Origin: Magnaporthiopsis rhizophila
Taxonomy: Eukaryota; Ascomycota; Sordariomycetes; Magnaporthales; Magnaporthaceae
Direction: 5' to 3'
NCBI GenBank assembly: GCA_003049465.1
Contig: PYSS01000015.1
Location: 14,807-78,806, forward strand
DNA length: 64,000 bases
The stretch's first letter is position 1; every line of letters starts with the position of its first letter. The notes beneath the pieces are model-generated. The model saw nothing but the letters and a program-made list of their open reading frames with translations. It did not search any database and was not told the origin of the DNA. The position numbers and the translations under genes are program-made. Of this stretch, positions 44,942 to 56,787 are shown in pieces.

Positions 44942-44961
44942 GCATGCATGCATGCATGCAT
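44942..44961. repeat. GCAT tetranucleotide repeat
   Basis: Five self-complementary GCAT units, able to form a hairpin. Confidence 0.9.
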
Positions 44962-47652
44962 GTGTGGCGCTCTTGGATTCGAAACGACGGCTGATATATG
45001 CCCATCACGCCTCGGCTGGGGTTTTGTAGACTTCGCTTAAACTCGCGTCCGTTTTCCCTTCGGCACCTCTTCTGAGGGAAGCTATCCCAAAGAGCCTCGT
45101 AGCGTCTATCGTCGTCTGATCTTCTTATATCCGAAAGGGAAGCATGGTATGCCTCGAAGATCACGCTGTCATTCAGGTGCGCCTAAGTACGGATGAAAAT
45201 TTCCGTCACTGGGTATATGTATACAGTATAGTGCCTATACTTCTGGAAGAATTCCAGGCCTTGTCGCAAAAAGAAATCCATGTGCTTCAATATGCAGTAA
45301 ACTTTACCCCTCCAATTTCTGCCCTCGGACTGAACATGGCGCTAGTCACGCAAAGATAAGGGGTGAAGACCGGGAGGGCCACACGGTCTTCGATTTGATA
45401 GTCCGGGTAAAATCTTCCACCAATTCCCGGGAAGTTAACAAGCTCTCTTCACGAAGAGTCACTCTTTCTTCAGACGCCGGCTTCGCCGTGGGCTGCCGGT
45501 GTGGAAACCGTGGCGGGACAAGGGACCACCTCATCTTTGTCCACCACGGCTAGCTGCTCGGCCCTGATGCAGACGCCCAGGTGGTTAGCCCGTTTCCATT
45601 GGACCGGTCTGTGATATCACCTGTGCGTAGCCCCTTCCAGCAATCTAACTAACGCCTGCAACTTTGTGCAGATTGGGTAATATCTAAGTACGTATGTAGG
45701 TACCTAGGTAGGTACTTTGGTAGGCGCCAGCTTTTCCCGCAGCGGCCGGTCTCCGTCACGGCCCTGCTGCCACGCCGTGGCATGACAGCCCAGTTGGGGA
45801 GCTTACACCTGGTAGCCCGGAAAATACGGCGGCAAAAAAAGAGGGGGAAGGACTGCGCAGCAGCGGCTTCACGTGCTGTCATCCTCCTTCCCAGGAGCCC
45901 GCCGCGCCGCTTGCTGTTTGTCCAAGTGAGAGCCCCTGACACTTGCAATAGGGTGGGTTGAACAAGACGCCGTCAGCGTTCCGTTTTAGACTCGACAGTG
46001 CTGGAATCCGTCTGGTTTCCGCAGCTTGGAGGCTTTCGCGGCAGATTTGACGTGTCGAGTCGCCCGCCGAGTATGTGGTCAATGCCGAAAGAGGGAAACC
46101 GCACTCCCAACGACGGGAAAGCTGATGCTTCGCCGGCTAAGCCTGTTTCTCTCAACGATATCTCTGGTTCGACGCCGGGAACGATTCGGGCAATTATTCG
46201 GTTGTTTCCGGTGAATAGGTAGTTGGTGGTGTTGTTACCGAGACCTAAATATCGTTTGCCTGTCTACTATTGGCCCCATGCTCAGGATGCGGTCTCCGGT
46301 TATGCCGGGCCCCGACTGCGGCATGATGATACAAATAAACCCCAAAGAGCGCCTGGGACGGGTGGGATAACTGACAGGCTCTCTTTTCCAATCACAGGCT
46401 GGCTACCGCGCCGGGGCGGCACCGAAACGGACTGCCCCTCCAAACCGTGGTATAGCTGGAAGTGAGGTGCAGAGATGTTACCACGAACCAAGGCAACGGC
46501 TTTAAGTCTCAAGGCAGAAAGAAATTACGCCGGGGATGGTTGTCTTCCACCCTTCCGGTCGCGTTCCCGGAAGCACTGGCGGTTCATGCCATTGGGCGCG
46601 GCGTGGCACAGCTGCATCAGCCGAAGATTGCAAACACCGGCCGCCCTCTGCTGGTGGGTTCCGGAGGCCGGTTTGGAGCTCCGCGGGGCTAGGCGGGAAG
46701 GGCATTACCCCGGAACTAGGCTGTTAGATCATCGCTTCCTGATCATCATCCTCGGGGACTGTGGCTTATTGGGTGCTTCTTCACTGCCTGAACGGCGGAA
46801 TTGCGAGCACACCACAAGGTAGACTAAGGCGGCCTAACTGGCATGGAAAGCGCCGAACACCTACGCATGCTGACCCGAAATACGGGCAATACCATGGGCC
46901 ATTAGGCGGCCGGCTCTGTATACTGTGCCGATACTGGACATAGCTTCATCTCCTGGCCAATATATCAGCTGTAAGTGCACCGGTGGGCTGTTGTACAGAG
47001 CGCAGAAGGCGTCTTTCTGGGTCGTCTTAAGAAGGATCTGCGATTCATGCGCTTAGATTGCTCTTCTGGAAGTGGCCCGTTACCCTATCGACTTGCTGTG
47101 GCGACTGGCCGTTACTCCCGGTGTGAGAAAGGCTTTGGCCGTCTCTCGTATAGCCCAAGTATGGCATTTTCGGTTATGTGCTTGTCTCTTTTTCCCGCAT
47201 GATACTGGAGATGAGGCGGGAAGCGACGCATGATATTATTCGATCTGGAATACGTGGTCGCCACCTAATGGAGGAGTAGGAGACTGTTTGATGACGACTG
47301 ATCAAACCATACGAAGGAATGGGTCCGACGATGTGCCTGTACTCGGGAGACGGGCAGAATTCTCGGGTGCTTCCCTCTGTGGAAGAAGGTGATAAAGATC
47401 GCACTCAGTCTGACAGCAAACTAGATTCTCAGGGAGCGGATAGGAGTAAGGGTGGCCTGGCACAGATGGCAAGGAGTCCTGCGAATCACTGTCTTCGCCC
47501 TAAATAATGGAACAAACATGGGCACATTGCTCCGGAGTGCATCCGTATGGCACAAGGTTTAATGCTCTGAGCCCGGACGGTGGTTTATTGGGCTTAATGG
47601 CAAAAGTTTCCGTCAAGACGTGGTGCCGCCCGCTAGAGACGCGTTCGTATGC

Positions 47653-49107
47653 TCACGCCTCTTGCTTCTTGGTGTCGGCATTATTTTCGAACGACTCCTT
47701 TTTGATGCGGTCCGTCTCTTCCGCCGCCCTGGCGATCCGGTCCCACTCGGCCGCGGTCATTAGGTGGTGGCTGGCCGACACGACGGCCCCGACCCCGTGG
47801 CCGCTGACGTCACTAATACCCTTTACCGCCGCTCCGGCCTTGAACCGTTCGATCGCGGCCAGGGCATGATATGCGGGCGTGAGCCCCGCCATGGCCGCTT
47901 TTGTGAGCAGCTCCTCTCTGTAGGGGAGGTATTTGCTGCTCCTGACGCTGCTTCCGCCTCCTTTGCCGTCGCCGCCGCCGCCACCCTGGCCCTTCGTCTC
48001 CAGAGTATCGGCCATAAGCCCCAGGCGCAAGCAGGCCGGGGCTAGGTCCAGCTGAAACGCGCCCACGGCCAGGTAGGCGGCCTCGTCGACGCTGGGACGG
48101 CGCAGGCGGGCCGTGATGTTAGCGAGCGCCATGAGCGCGGCGGGCTCAGCGTCGAAGCGCGGTGGGCGCGGCTTAAGGTCGACGTCGGGCTCGGCGGCGT
48201 GCTCGCTGGTCGCGGGCGGTGGCAGGCTCGGCCCCAGGGCGCGGCGGAGAAAGCGTTCGGCCGTCTTGAGGCTGCCGTCGACGAAGTGTATCAGGCCCCA
48301 GACTGCCAGGGAGTCCGGGTCCTGGACGGCCGCGCCGGCGCCGCTGCGGAATTGGGCGCGGACCCGGCCAATGGCGCCCACGAAGGGCTGGCGCAGATCG
48401 CTGATCTGCCGGTTCTCGTGGATGGAGATCTGCTTCAGGGCCGTCAGGCAGAGGGTCAGGGTCGAGGGCTGATGGTCGAGGGCGGAGGCGTGGTCGAGCA
48501 TGCGCAGGGCTAGCTTCATGAGCCCCTGCGGCAGGCGGGTTCTCTGGCCTGAGGCCAGGATCTGAACGGCGACATAGTGCAGGTCCACCGGGGGGATGTT
48601 CAGGGATATCAGCTTCTGCATGGTGCTAGGGGCTGCCCAGGCGAGTGGCCTCCCGTTGTCGTCGAGGTTGGCCTCGAGGTAGAGCTTGGTGAGGAAGACG
48701 CACGCGACCGAATTCAGGGGCACAGCGTCTGGGGCCACGCCCCTGTTCTGGATGAGGTCCGTCCGGGCCTCATCCCAAAACTCGGTGCCCGGCACATCGT
48801 TGACGCCAATTCCAAGGTTCTCGCTGGGAGTGCCCTGTGATTTGGGAGCACCGCTGGGTTGTGTCCTTGGCGAAAAGGCCTTGCTTGGGACCGGCTTTGG
48901 TTGTTTCCGCCGGAAGCCGTACTGCCGCCTTGACTCGGCCCTCGCTGTCACCGTCTCTGGCATCGCCCATGGGACTGGCCTTGAGGGTCTCCTCTGGGTG
49001 CCTCCCAGGACCTTAGTATGGCATGATGTCGCCGTGCAGTACTGGCGCGCTTCCTGGAACAGGCACATGGCTGAGCCCCTGGAGGCAGCCAGCGTCCCTG
49101 AGGCCAT
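47653..49107 (-). CDS. Uncharacterised conserved-looking protein with helical repeats
   Basis: This is a single exon of 484 residues, starting at the ATG at 49105-49107. The first 75 residues are rich in Arg, Ser, Ala and Gln with almost no acid (RPVPWAMPETVTARAESRRQ), which suits a mitochondrial presequence. From about residue 120 the chain looks like stacked helix pairs of the TPR/SEL1 kind: SLAVWGLIHFVDGSLKTAER, EPAALMALANITARLRRP, DEAAYLAVGAFQLDLAPA and TPAYHALAAIERFKAGAAV. A Gly/Asp-rich insertion interrupts it near 405. The tail is charged. I do not recognise the specific family. The gene is divergent from the UTP16-like gene across 469 bp. It is convincing as a gene because of its length, composition and lack of low-complexity bias in the core. 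Confidence 0.78.
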   Translation of the reverse strand: MASGTLAASRGSAMCLFQEARQYCTATSCHTKVLGGTQRRPSRPVPWAMPETVTARAESRRQYGFRRKQPKPVPSKAFSPRTQPSGAPKSQGTPSENLGIGVNDVPGTEFWDEARTDLIQNRGVAPDAVPLNSVACVFLTKLYLEANLDDNGRPLAWAAPSTMQKLISLNIPPVDLHYVAVQILASGQRTRLPQGLMKLALRMLDHASALDHQPSTLTLCLTALKQISIHENRQISDLRQPFVGAIGRVRAQFRSGAGAAVQDPDSLAVWGLIHFVDGSLKTAERFLRRALGPSLPPPATSEHAAEPDVDLKPRPPRFDAEPAALMALANITARLRRPSVDEAAYLAVGAFQLDLAPACLRLGLMADTLETKGQGGGGGDGKGGGSSVRSSKYLPYREELLTKAAMAGLTPAYHALAAIERFKAGAAVKGISDVSGHGVGAVVSASHHLMTAAEWDRIARAAEETDRIKKESFENNADTKKQEA

Positions 49108-49576
49108 TGTGGGGGTTTTTGCAGCCGTCCCTGAAGCGATTACCCCAATTGAGACCAGAACTCTGTCGAGACCTGAAGTATCAAGATAAGGCTAGTCACA
49201 TGGAGTCCAGTAACATGATAGCATCGATGTCCTGTGGTTCTCAAGCTGAAATAATCTCGAGTTGCAAGTGAAGCAGCCCCCGCAATCATGAGCCTTGTGG
49301 AGACGGGTCGCAAAGGTGGGAACTAACCAGGCATGGCGACCAATGGATAAGCTCGCGATAAACGAGACCCATAGAAAAAGTCAGTTCACACGCGGGAGGC
49401 AGGTTCGCATCAACTCATCGTTTGCGGATTCGCGTGACGACTGAGATAATCACATTTAGAGCACGTACTGCGTAGTCAAACTGAGCTTGAGTCCAGTCGC
49501 AAAAAAAAAAAAAAAAAAAACATCTCTCTAGCTCCAGCCCTCTTACTGTCTGATTCTTGGGGTTCCACAAGCCGGG
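49108..49576. promoter_or_regulatory. Divergent promoter between the helical-repeat gene and the UTP16-like gene
   Basis: This 469-bp segment must contain both 5' regions. A 20-base A run (49501-49520) lies about 55 bp before the UTP16-like start codon, followed by a pyrimidine-rich leader. Poly(dA:dT) runs commonly exclude nucleosomes in fungal promoters. Confidence 0.55.
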
Positions 49577-50959
49577 ATGGCGGCGACACCCAAGACCTCC
49601 AAGCAAGGACAGCAGCAGTCTCCTGCTGCCGCCGTCCCGCCCCAGGCCTCGTCACCAGCTCAGACCGAGGCCAAGCCGCGGTCAAAACCTCCACCATCCA
49701 TGCAGGCGGTAGAGGTGATAGAGCTCTCGTCAGACTCATCCGATGGCTCGGACCTGAGCGGCGATGAGAGCGGCGTCGGGTCTGCGTCTACCCCCGCACG
49801 ACCGGCGGCGGCTGCTGCTACTACGACGGCGAAGCCAGGAAGCAGCGGCTCGAAGCGCAGCTCTGCCCAGACCGGCAACGGCGATGATGGCGGCGACGAC
49901 GAGCCCTTGCCGTCCTCACAAGCTAGCGACAGCCCCGCTTCCAAGCGGCAGCGCAAACTGGCCGTGAGGGTCAAGGAGCCCATCCAGCCCGATGCTGCTG
50001 CGACCCCGGCTACCGCCGGCAAAAAGAGCCTGGCTGGCACTGGCAGCGGCGGCGGTAGTAGCGCCGTCAAAAAGACGCCCTCGACGCACGTCCGCTTCGG
50101 CGACGATGACGACGACGGCAAGGAGCAGTTCTTCACTCCCCTCGAGACCCCCGGCGGCAACCCCCTAGATGCCGCAGGTGCTGCTGCTTCGCTTAGGAAA
50201 CAGAAGGAGCAGAGGCAGCAGGAGGATCACGACGCGGAGGGTGGCGAGTCGGAAGAGGATGACGAAGACGACGACGCTCCTCCCGAGGCGGTCTCGTCGC
50301 ACGCCGCCGCGCTAGAGAACAGGAAGCTCGACCAGATCGCAGCGAAAGCCGCAGAGGTGTAAGCAGAAGACACTCTGTTCATTAAGACTTTAGGCGGCTA
50401 CTAACACAAAACCTCTCCATAAAAACACAGGCAAGCAGCTGCTCAGAGGGCGAAACGGCAGCGACGCGACGCGCTCTTCAAGACACAGGCCCAGAAGCGT
50501 GCCGAGGCCGAGGCGGTGCACAAAGCCGCAGTAGCAGTAGAAGATGCCGCCGCCACCGCAGAAGAAGAAGAAGGGGAGATGAGCTCCTCTCGCAAGGCAA
50601 AATCCCAAGTGCCCAATATTCTTCCCGCCGAGTTCCTCGAGTCGGACGACTCGGACTCGGACGGGGACGACGCGGATCCGGGCCAGAAGCGGAGGAGAGG
50701 TGCCGGCGCCGCCGGCGCCGCCGCAAGAAGGCCCAAGAAGATAAAGTTCGGGACGGCCGAGCGCGCGGCGGCGCGTGACGAAGGGCGCGGTCCCGTGGAC
50801 CAGCGCGTCGGCGGTATTGTGTATAGGGTGCTCAAGGCGCGCGGGGACGAGAGGCTCGCACCCAAGAAGAGCAAGTATGCGGCCCACCAGAAGAACGCCC
50901 TCTTGGCCAGGGGTCGCGTTCCGGTACGCAGGAGTAGTGGGTTCCTTTTGAGGAAGTAG
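49577..50959 (+). CDS. U3 snoRNA-associated protein, UTP16-like
   Basis: Exons are 49577-50358 and 50431-50959, with a 72-nt intron (donor GTAAGC, CTAAC branch site, acceptor CACAG). The protein is 436 residues. The intron splits a Val codon and joins KAAEV to QAAAQRAKRQRRDALFK, keeping the family's helix continuous. Residues about 225-310 (DDDAPPEAVSSHAAALEN through KTQAQKRAEAEA) match the U3 snoRNA-associated domain of yeast Utp16, a component of the small-subunit processome that processes 18S rRNA in the nucleolus. The first 220 residues are Ser/Ala/Pro/Asp-rich with an acidic SUMO-interaction-like segment (VIELSSDSSDGSD). The C-terminal half is Lys/Arg-rich and ends SGFLLRK. The domain is short, so the assignment is good but not certain. 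Confidence 0.82.
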
Positions 50960-52089
50960 ATTACGTGGATGATGGATTTCTTGGATGTTGGTCGGCGCAT
51001 CAATGTCTTGGCTGAGGAATTGGGCAGGCGGCATCCAAACAGTCAGCTGAATAAAGCGCTCTCCAGCTTCGGGAAACCATAATAATGAATTACGGGGAAA
51101 ATATCTTTGGCGGCATCCATTCTTGCTGATCTGGAACTCATTGCAACCTTGGGGCCCCAACTTTGTCTTCTCCCTTTGCCTGTTTTACGGCCCTACCGTA
51201 ACCCACCTACCTAGCCTCCTCCTGCCTCACCATATTTTCGTCCACTCCTGTGTCCTGCCGGGCCCACCGGACAACTCCGGCCAGGACCACAGCCCCAAGA
51301 CGCACGAGCTTTGCTGCTCAGTGTTGAAAATAGAGACGGAGAAGAGTTGAGATGAGGGAAGAATTATGCATGCATCATGACTGTTTGGAGAGGGCGAAAC
51401 AAGCAGAGACATCAGAAACCCATATATTTTGTTTGTTCGAGGGTCCCACCCACCTAGCCGAAAATGTCATTTGTCGTCGTCACAGGCGCCTGTTCAACTC
51501 GTCATACCGGGCAAGTCGGCCGACAAAAAGAGTGAGATGAGAGGAGTTGTCGGGAGAGACAAACGGGGAGCATGACGACACACGAGAAAGGGTTCAGGAC
51601 CGAGTACTTCAATTTATGACGTGGGGGTTTTTTTTTTTTCCTTGTTCCGCCCGCATCCCCTGGGGAAAAAAACCCGATCCATGCCAACCGCTGTGTCCGA
51701 GTAGAGAGAAAGAGTAATCAAATCGTACAAACAAAACATTTGACCGGTTTTCCACTTCCCTTGACGAGTAACAAAGAGAAAAAGAGTTAATGCGTTAAGA
51801 CGAGGCAAGGGAAAATAAGACAGACGAGGGGGAACGGTGATGAGAAGGAGCGACCAGACCGAGGCTGATGACGGCAGAAATGCCAACCTGGGTGTGTGTC
51901 GTGTTGTTTTTGGTTTTTGCATGGTCTTGCTTTCTCTCGTGTTGGATTAATACAAGCTTTCATCAGCCTGCTTTTGTTTTTCTTCTCGCCCCTCCATTAT
52001 TAGGATCCGGGTGAGGACTTTGACCAGGTTTGGCCCCACCCATACGGAGGCGATCGGCGACGTCGCGACGGTGATGAACTCCCCGATTT
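50960..52089. other. Convergent 3' regions of UTP16-like gene and DEF1
   Basis: This 1.13-kb spacer lies between two stop codons. It is AT-richer, with T and A runs (51628-51640; 51775-51790) expected for 3' untranslated sequence, and contains CCTACCTAG motifs near 51204. There is no gene. Confidence 0.55.
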
Positions 52090-55000
52090 CTAATGGTAGT
52101 TGCCGCCCCAGCCACGCGGCTGGTTTCCATAGTAATTGCCGCCGCCAAAGCCCTGGTTGCCGTAGGCTCCGTAGGGGCTGTTGCCGTGGCCCTGGGCGGC
52201 CGCGCCACCGAGTCCGTAGCCGCCAGCGCCGCTCTGGGCGCCATGGAGGCCGTGTCCCTGTTGCTGCTGCTGCTGCTGTAGGTGGCTCGGGTAGCCGCCG
52301 TAGCTGCCCATGCCGCCGGCTCCCTGCTGGCCGGACTGCGATGGGGGCAGGCCCTGCTGTGCCTGAGCATTGTTGGCGGCCGAGATGGGCCTCGCGCCAC
52401 TGATGGACGGGCTCGGTCCTCCGGCCGCCTTGCTGTCGCCGAATGGCTTCAGGTCGTCATTCCCGGACGGGGCGCCACCTGGCTGCTGGCCCTGGTTGCC
52501 GAAACCCTGACCGGCCTGCGACTGGTACGACGATGAGGCATTGCGGCCAAAGCTGTCATGCATGCCGCCGAAGCCACCGTTTCCGAGGCCTTGGTTGCTG
52601 GACTGCTGCGCCGACGCACGGCCATAGTCTCCAAGACCACCAGATCCAAGGCTGTCGCCGCGATGCAGTGACGACTGCTGCCCAAAGCCGCTGGCGCCGC
52701 TCGAGCTGTGGTCATAGGGGGCGTTGGGGGACATGCCGTACTGGTTTGGCTGCCCATATACGCCCGCCTGCTTGCCGTAAGGGGCACCGTATCCGCCCTG
52801 ACCATAGCCTGTCTGGTACTGGTTCATGTAGGCGTAGTAAGGGCCATTGTAAGAGTAAGGGTGCTGGCCGTACGGGTACTGGTTTGCGTGCTGGGCCTGC
52901 TGCTGGACGTGGGACTGCGACTGAGCCGTTTGCCCAGGCTGCTGCTGGCTCTGGGCGGCGGGGTTGGGCGTGTTGTTGCCACTACCCTGGGCATCCAGAG
53001 CCGATCCGGCGCTGAAGCGAGACGAGGCGGGAGCCGGAACACCGCTCTGGGGGTACTGGCTGAGATTCTCTGTCTGGGCGGCGCTGTAACCGCCAAGCGA
53101 GCGTGAGGCAATGCCATCTTGCTGGCCCTGCATAGACTGTTGCTGCTGGCTGTAGTTTTGGTTGTAGTAGCTGTACGGTCCGCGCCCTTGGTGGTCGGCG
53201 GTGTAGTAGGAGCTGAAGTCGTTCGGCGCCGAGCTGAGAGCGGCAGCGGGAGCCTGGGCCGGAGTCGGGACCGAGGCCTGGCTGTGCGCCTGAGTTTGGG
53301 CTTGGCTGGTAGGGAAGCCATCGAACTGGTGCTGGCCAGCGGGAGGCGCGCTCGTCGCGTTCTGTTGAGCGAAGGCATCGAACGACTTCTGGCCATATGA
53401 CTGTTGCTGCTGGTCCTGGGCGAATCTACCGAAGCCCTGCGCCTGGCTGGGTTGCGAGGGGATATGGGGTTGTTGGGGTTGTTGAGGGGCTGTGAGAAAC
53501 CACTGTTGTCAGCATACATGACTTTCTGAGGACTGCCTATGGGATTGATCGGCTTACCTGGGGCGGCAGCCGCGGGCTGTTGCGGAGCCAGCGCAGACGG
53601 AGTAGCTGCGGGAGGAATGTCAGTGGATGACCAGTCAAATACGGATGTGGTGAGAGGTTGGTGAGAAGTACCAGCTGCAGGGCCCGTGGGAGGAGCCGCC
53701 ACGGGTACAGCCGCGGCCACGGGCTTCTGTGCAGCAAAAGCGTCGGGCACCGCGGCGGGCTGGGCGACGGGCAGGGAGGTGCGAGGGTGAGACACAGGCG
53801 AGTCGTCGGGCGGCTGGGTCCGGGTCTCGGGCTCCTCCCTGTCACCATCAATATCCTCCTCGAGTCCGCTAAAGTTCAAGGCACCAAACTGGACGGTGGC
53901 CCTGTCGACCTCACGGTTGCCCGGCATGCGAACAGCCTCCTCTTGATCGAGCAGGCGGCGACCGAAGTTCGGGGTGCGGGTGGCAGAGCGCTCAGTAGCC
54001 TTGAGGGCGGTGGTGGCGTAGCCACTGGTAGCAGTGCGCGCAGCCTGCTGTTGAGCCTGGTGCTGCTGCTGTGATGCCGAAAGCGGCGTGGCCGTGGCGT
54101 TGAGAGCTGCCGCAGTGCGCGGGTCCCATGAATCAGCGGCTTCGCTGAGGGCCGTCTCGGTGTCGGGAGGGTTCGATATATCGGTAATCTGCTCCAGATT
54201 CGTCTCGGTCAATTGATCCTGCGAAGGCGGCAGGGCGACCTCTGGGACGACAGTTGGGATCTCGGGGATGGGGGCCTGTGGCGTCTCCTTGGCAACGGGC
54301 TCTGCGGGCATCTCGATAGGAGCTGGCGCGGGCTCATCGGCAGGGACAGGTTCGGCAACGGGAGGGAGGGGTTCGATGACTTCGGCGGGCGGAGGGGGTG
54401 CGGGAGCGGCCTTGGGCTTGGGAGGGGCGGGCTTGGGGGCGGTCGACTGCCTGAGCATGCTGGCCCATGTCTTCTGGGGAGGCTCTGGGGTGGCGGCAGG
54501 CGGCTTTGCGGGCGAAGCAGCATTGGCGGCAGCAGGGGTCGGGGTTGAGTCAGAAGTGGCGGCCGGCCATGCGGGCGATTCGTCGTCGGATTTCGCGTGG
54601 TTGTCCCAGGCAGACGACTCCTCGGTGGGCACTGACAGCTGGCCGATCTTGTCGGCGTGGGTTCCGTTGAGGGGAGCTTGCGAGCGGCCGCGCGCGCTGC
54701 GTCCACCCCGCTCAATGCCACGGCCACGACCGCGCGTGCCCTCGATGCGTCCGCCTCTGGGGGCTCTGTTGTAGCCTGGACCGGCATCACCAGTAGTAGT
54801 GGTGAACGTCGCGTCTTTGGCTGAGACCTTGGCCTTGGAGCGATCCTTCTTCTGCTTGGAAACCTCACCCCACTGCGAGATTGTGCCTGCGCCGGTCCCA
54901 AAAGGCGAGAGTCAGCTAGCTGCAACACGTTCCGTTTCTCTGCAAAGCCAAACAAAACAAGGCCAGCTGGCGCGGCTGCGACTTACCCTCGGCGATGCGG

Positions 55001-55293
55001 GTGACGGTCAGATTCTCGTCACCGTCGGTCTCGTGCAGGGCAAAGAGAATATCGACGTCAGACCAATCCGGGAACATCTCCTTGATCAGGCTCGTCTTGG
55101 AGCCGTAGCGCTTCTTCAGCTCGCCAATCTCGCCCTCATCTTCGACCGAATCGAGCGAGTCGAAGTGCTTGGAGTCGCCGTTGGGGGACCGGACTTGTTG
55201 GCGGGCTCCGCCGCGCGAGTAGCCTCCTCTGCCGCCGCGGCCGGCGCCCCTGCCCCGAGAGGCAGCCGGCCTGGACTGGACCTCAGAAGACAT
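52090..55293 (-). CDS. DEF1: DEF1, RNA polymerase II degradation factor with CUE domain
   Basis: Exons are 54987-55293, 53558-54886 and 52090-53489, with introns of 100 nt (GTAAGT..GCGCAG) and 68 nt (GTAAGC..TCACAG). The spliced protein is 1011 residues. After an RGG-like start (GRGAGRGGRGGYSRGG), residues about 45-102 form a CUE ubiquitin-binding domain (SLIKEMFPDWSDVDILFALH) that continues across intron 1 into EGTISQWGEVSKQKK. A long Pro/Ala-rich middle follows, then a Gln/Gly/Tyr/Ser-rich C-terminal half (YGQHPYSYNGPYYAYMNQYQ). In yeast Def1 recruits an elongin-cullin ligase to stalled RNA polymerase II and is activated by partial proteolysis that releases it from the cytoplasm. The prion-like C-terminus fits its cytoplasmic retention. 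The CUE-plus-Q-rich architecture makes the call strong. Confidence 0.93.
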
Positions 55294-56787
55294 GCCTGAG
55301 GGGATTTGGAAGAAAAGGGTGGATGGGTTGGGAGGGACGATCGACGACGCAGCTCAGCAGGGTCGACTCAGAACGGGCATGCGCACGAAAATTTCGGTTC
55401 GAGGGTTCGAGGCCGGGGCTCAGGACAATGCAACGAACTCGTCTCCCGGGAGGGCGAGTCAGTCAGAGATGCGGGCTGACGGGTCGAGGGGCAGCAGCTC
55501 GCCCGAGGGATGTGGTGGTTTCGTGGAGGTGTATGGAATCTGATGATGGAGGAAGAGTTGGAAAGAGAAGGGAACGTGATGTTTTGCTGCCCTGGCTGCA
55601 CAAAAAGGGCGGAGTCAAGGCGGGCCAACCAGAGTCACCCCAGCCTGCCTGGTTGTGGCGCCTGACTGGGCGCACAGTTTTAAGGCTGCCCCACCCCGGT
55701 CCCCTTTTAGGCGGGCGACTCCTGCCCAGCAGACTGGGGGCAACGCTGGAGCTTGGCTTTGGCTCGGATCCAATGCCTCACCACAGCGCGCCAATGGGGT
55801 CGGCTAGCCTCGCACTGGGGAGCCCTTCTGCCACTGAGCTGACGCTCCTGCGACGAGGGCGGAGCTAGCGACTAGACGATCCACGATTGCCCTGCCTCGC
55901 TAGGTTGCGACTCCTTCTGCCTGACTGACAGCACAGCTCTTGTGTCTTGCCTTTTTGCTCTGCGCCTGGGATGGTCAAGACAAATCAAAATGGTGTGCGC
56001 TACTGCGGTGCTCATCCCTGTCATGCGACCGGCGAAATGATAGGTCGGCAATATTGGATCATTATGTCGTGTTGGTTGTGTTACACCCGAGTTGGCATCA
56101 CAAAAACGCAGCTTACACGCATAGGCGAACACAGCAACCTGTCCAGATTGCCCGCCTCGCTGTCTACGAGTGCGCTCACCGACCGTCAAGCGTCGTCGCC
56201 TCTTGCTGACGTTTGTGCAGCCGCCATAGCAAAGAAAACAGAGAGAGCGAACGAGGCATCCGATAACCCCACTGCACCGCCCTGGTCATCGCTGGCATTG
56301 CATCATCAAATTCCCCATACTTTGTGTGCCTTGCCAACCTTATATCCTTATATCCCATCCATGGTAGGTGCCGGGCCGTCCGTCTCGTGCTCACGTGTCC
56401 TCCCACAACACACTGCGGGGGATGCTGAGGAGGCCCGGTCGCAGGCATCTTGAACAATGCAATTCAAGTCCAAGCTCCTTTGCGGGGGCAGGTAAATACA
56501 GTGGAGGGTCCTAAAGGAGGCCCGAGCATCTCTAACTGCCCGGTCATTGGCCTTGTCACCTTTCATGGTGGGGCTACCTAGGTGGAGGTGGAGAGCTCTG
56601 GGTCGGATCATCGGATTGTCAAGCAGCGAACGTCACGACACTTGACACATGAATTCCACGACAGACCATTGAACGACGCCTGGAACCCAATCCGACAACC
56701 GACCGCGAGGCCCAGCCAACCGACCAGATCCGCTCGCCATCTCTACACACGCGGCCCTATCCATTGTCGCCAACCGCGAACGCAATC
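55294..56787. promoter_or_regulatory. Divergent 5' regions of DEF1 and an uncharacterised gene
   Basis: This 1.5-kb spacer lies between divergent start codons. The DEF1-proximal part has two adjacent GGTTCGAG copies (55395-55415) that superficially resemble a tRNA B box but have no tRNA fold around them. Other reading frames are short and unlinked. Confidence 0.5.

Larger units (their letters stand above)
37124..47652. other. 10.5-kb region without a supported gene, upstream of the velvet gene
   Basis: This contains A-rich homopolymers (37618-37637, 37820-37832), a gap in a G run, TA/TG and TG microsatellites, a 33-base T tract, and CATC and GCAT short tandem repeats. Reading frames up to 248 codons (44294-45040) are full of repeat-derived residues and lack introns, domains or a partner exon. 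The stretch next to 37123 must contain the velvet promoter and leader. I saw no terminal inverted repeats, reverse transcriptase or transposase motifs, and no tRNA or 5S rRNA. Confidence 0.5.

Noticed and set aside
44294..45040. 248-codon plus-strand frame
   Set aside because: Contains translations of the CATC and GCAT microsatellites and no coherent fold or motif.
55395..55415. GGTTCGAG repeats resembling a tRNA B box
   Set aside because: No A box, acceptor stem or cloverleaf can be drawn around them.
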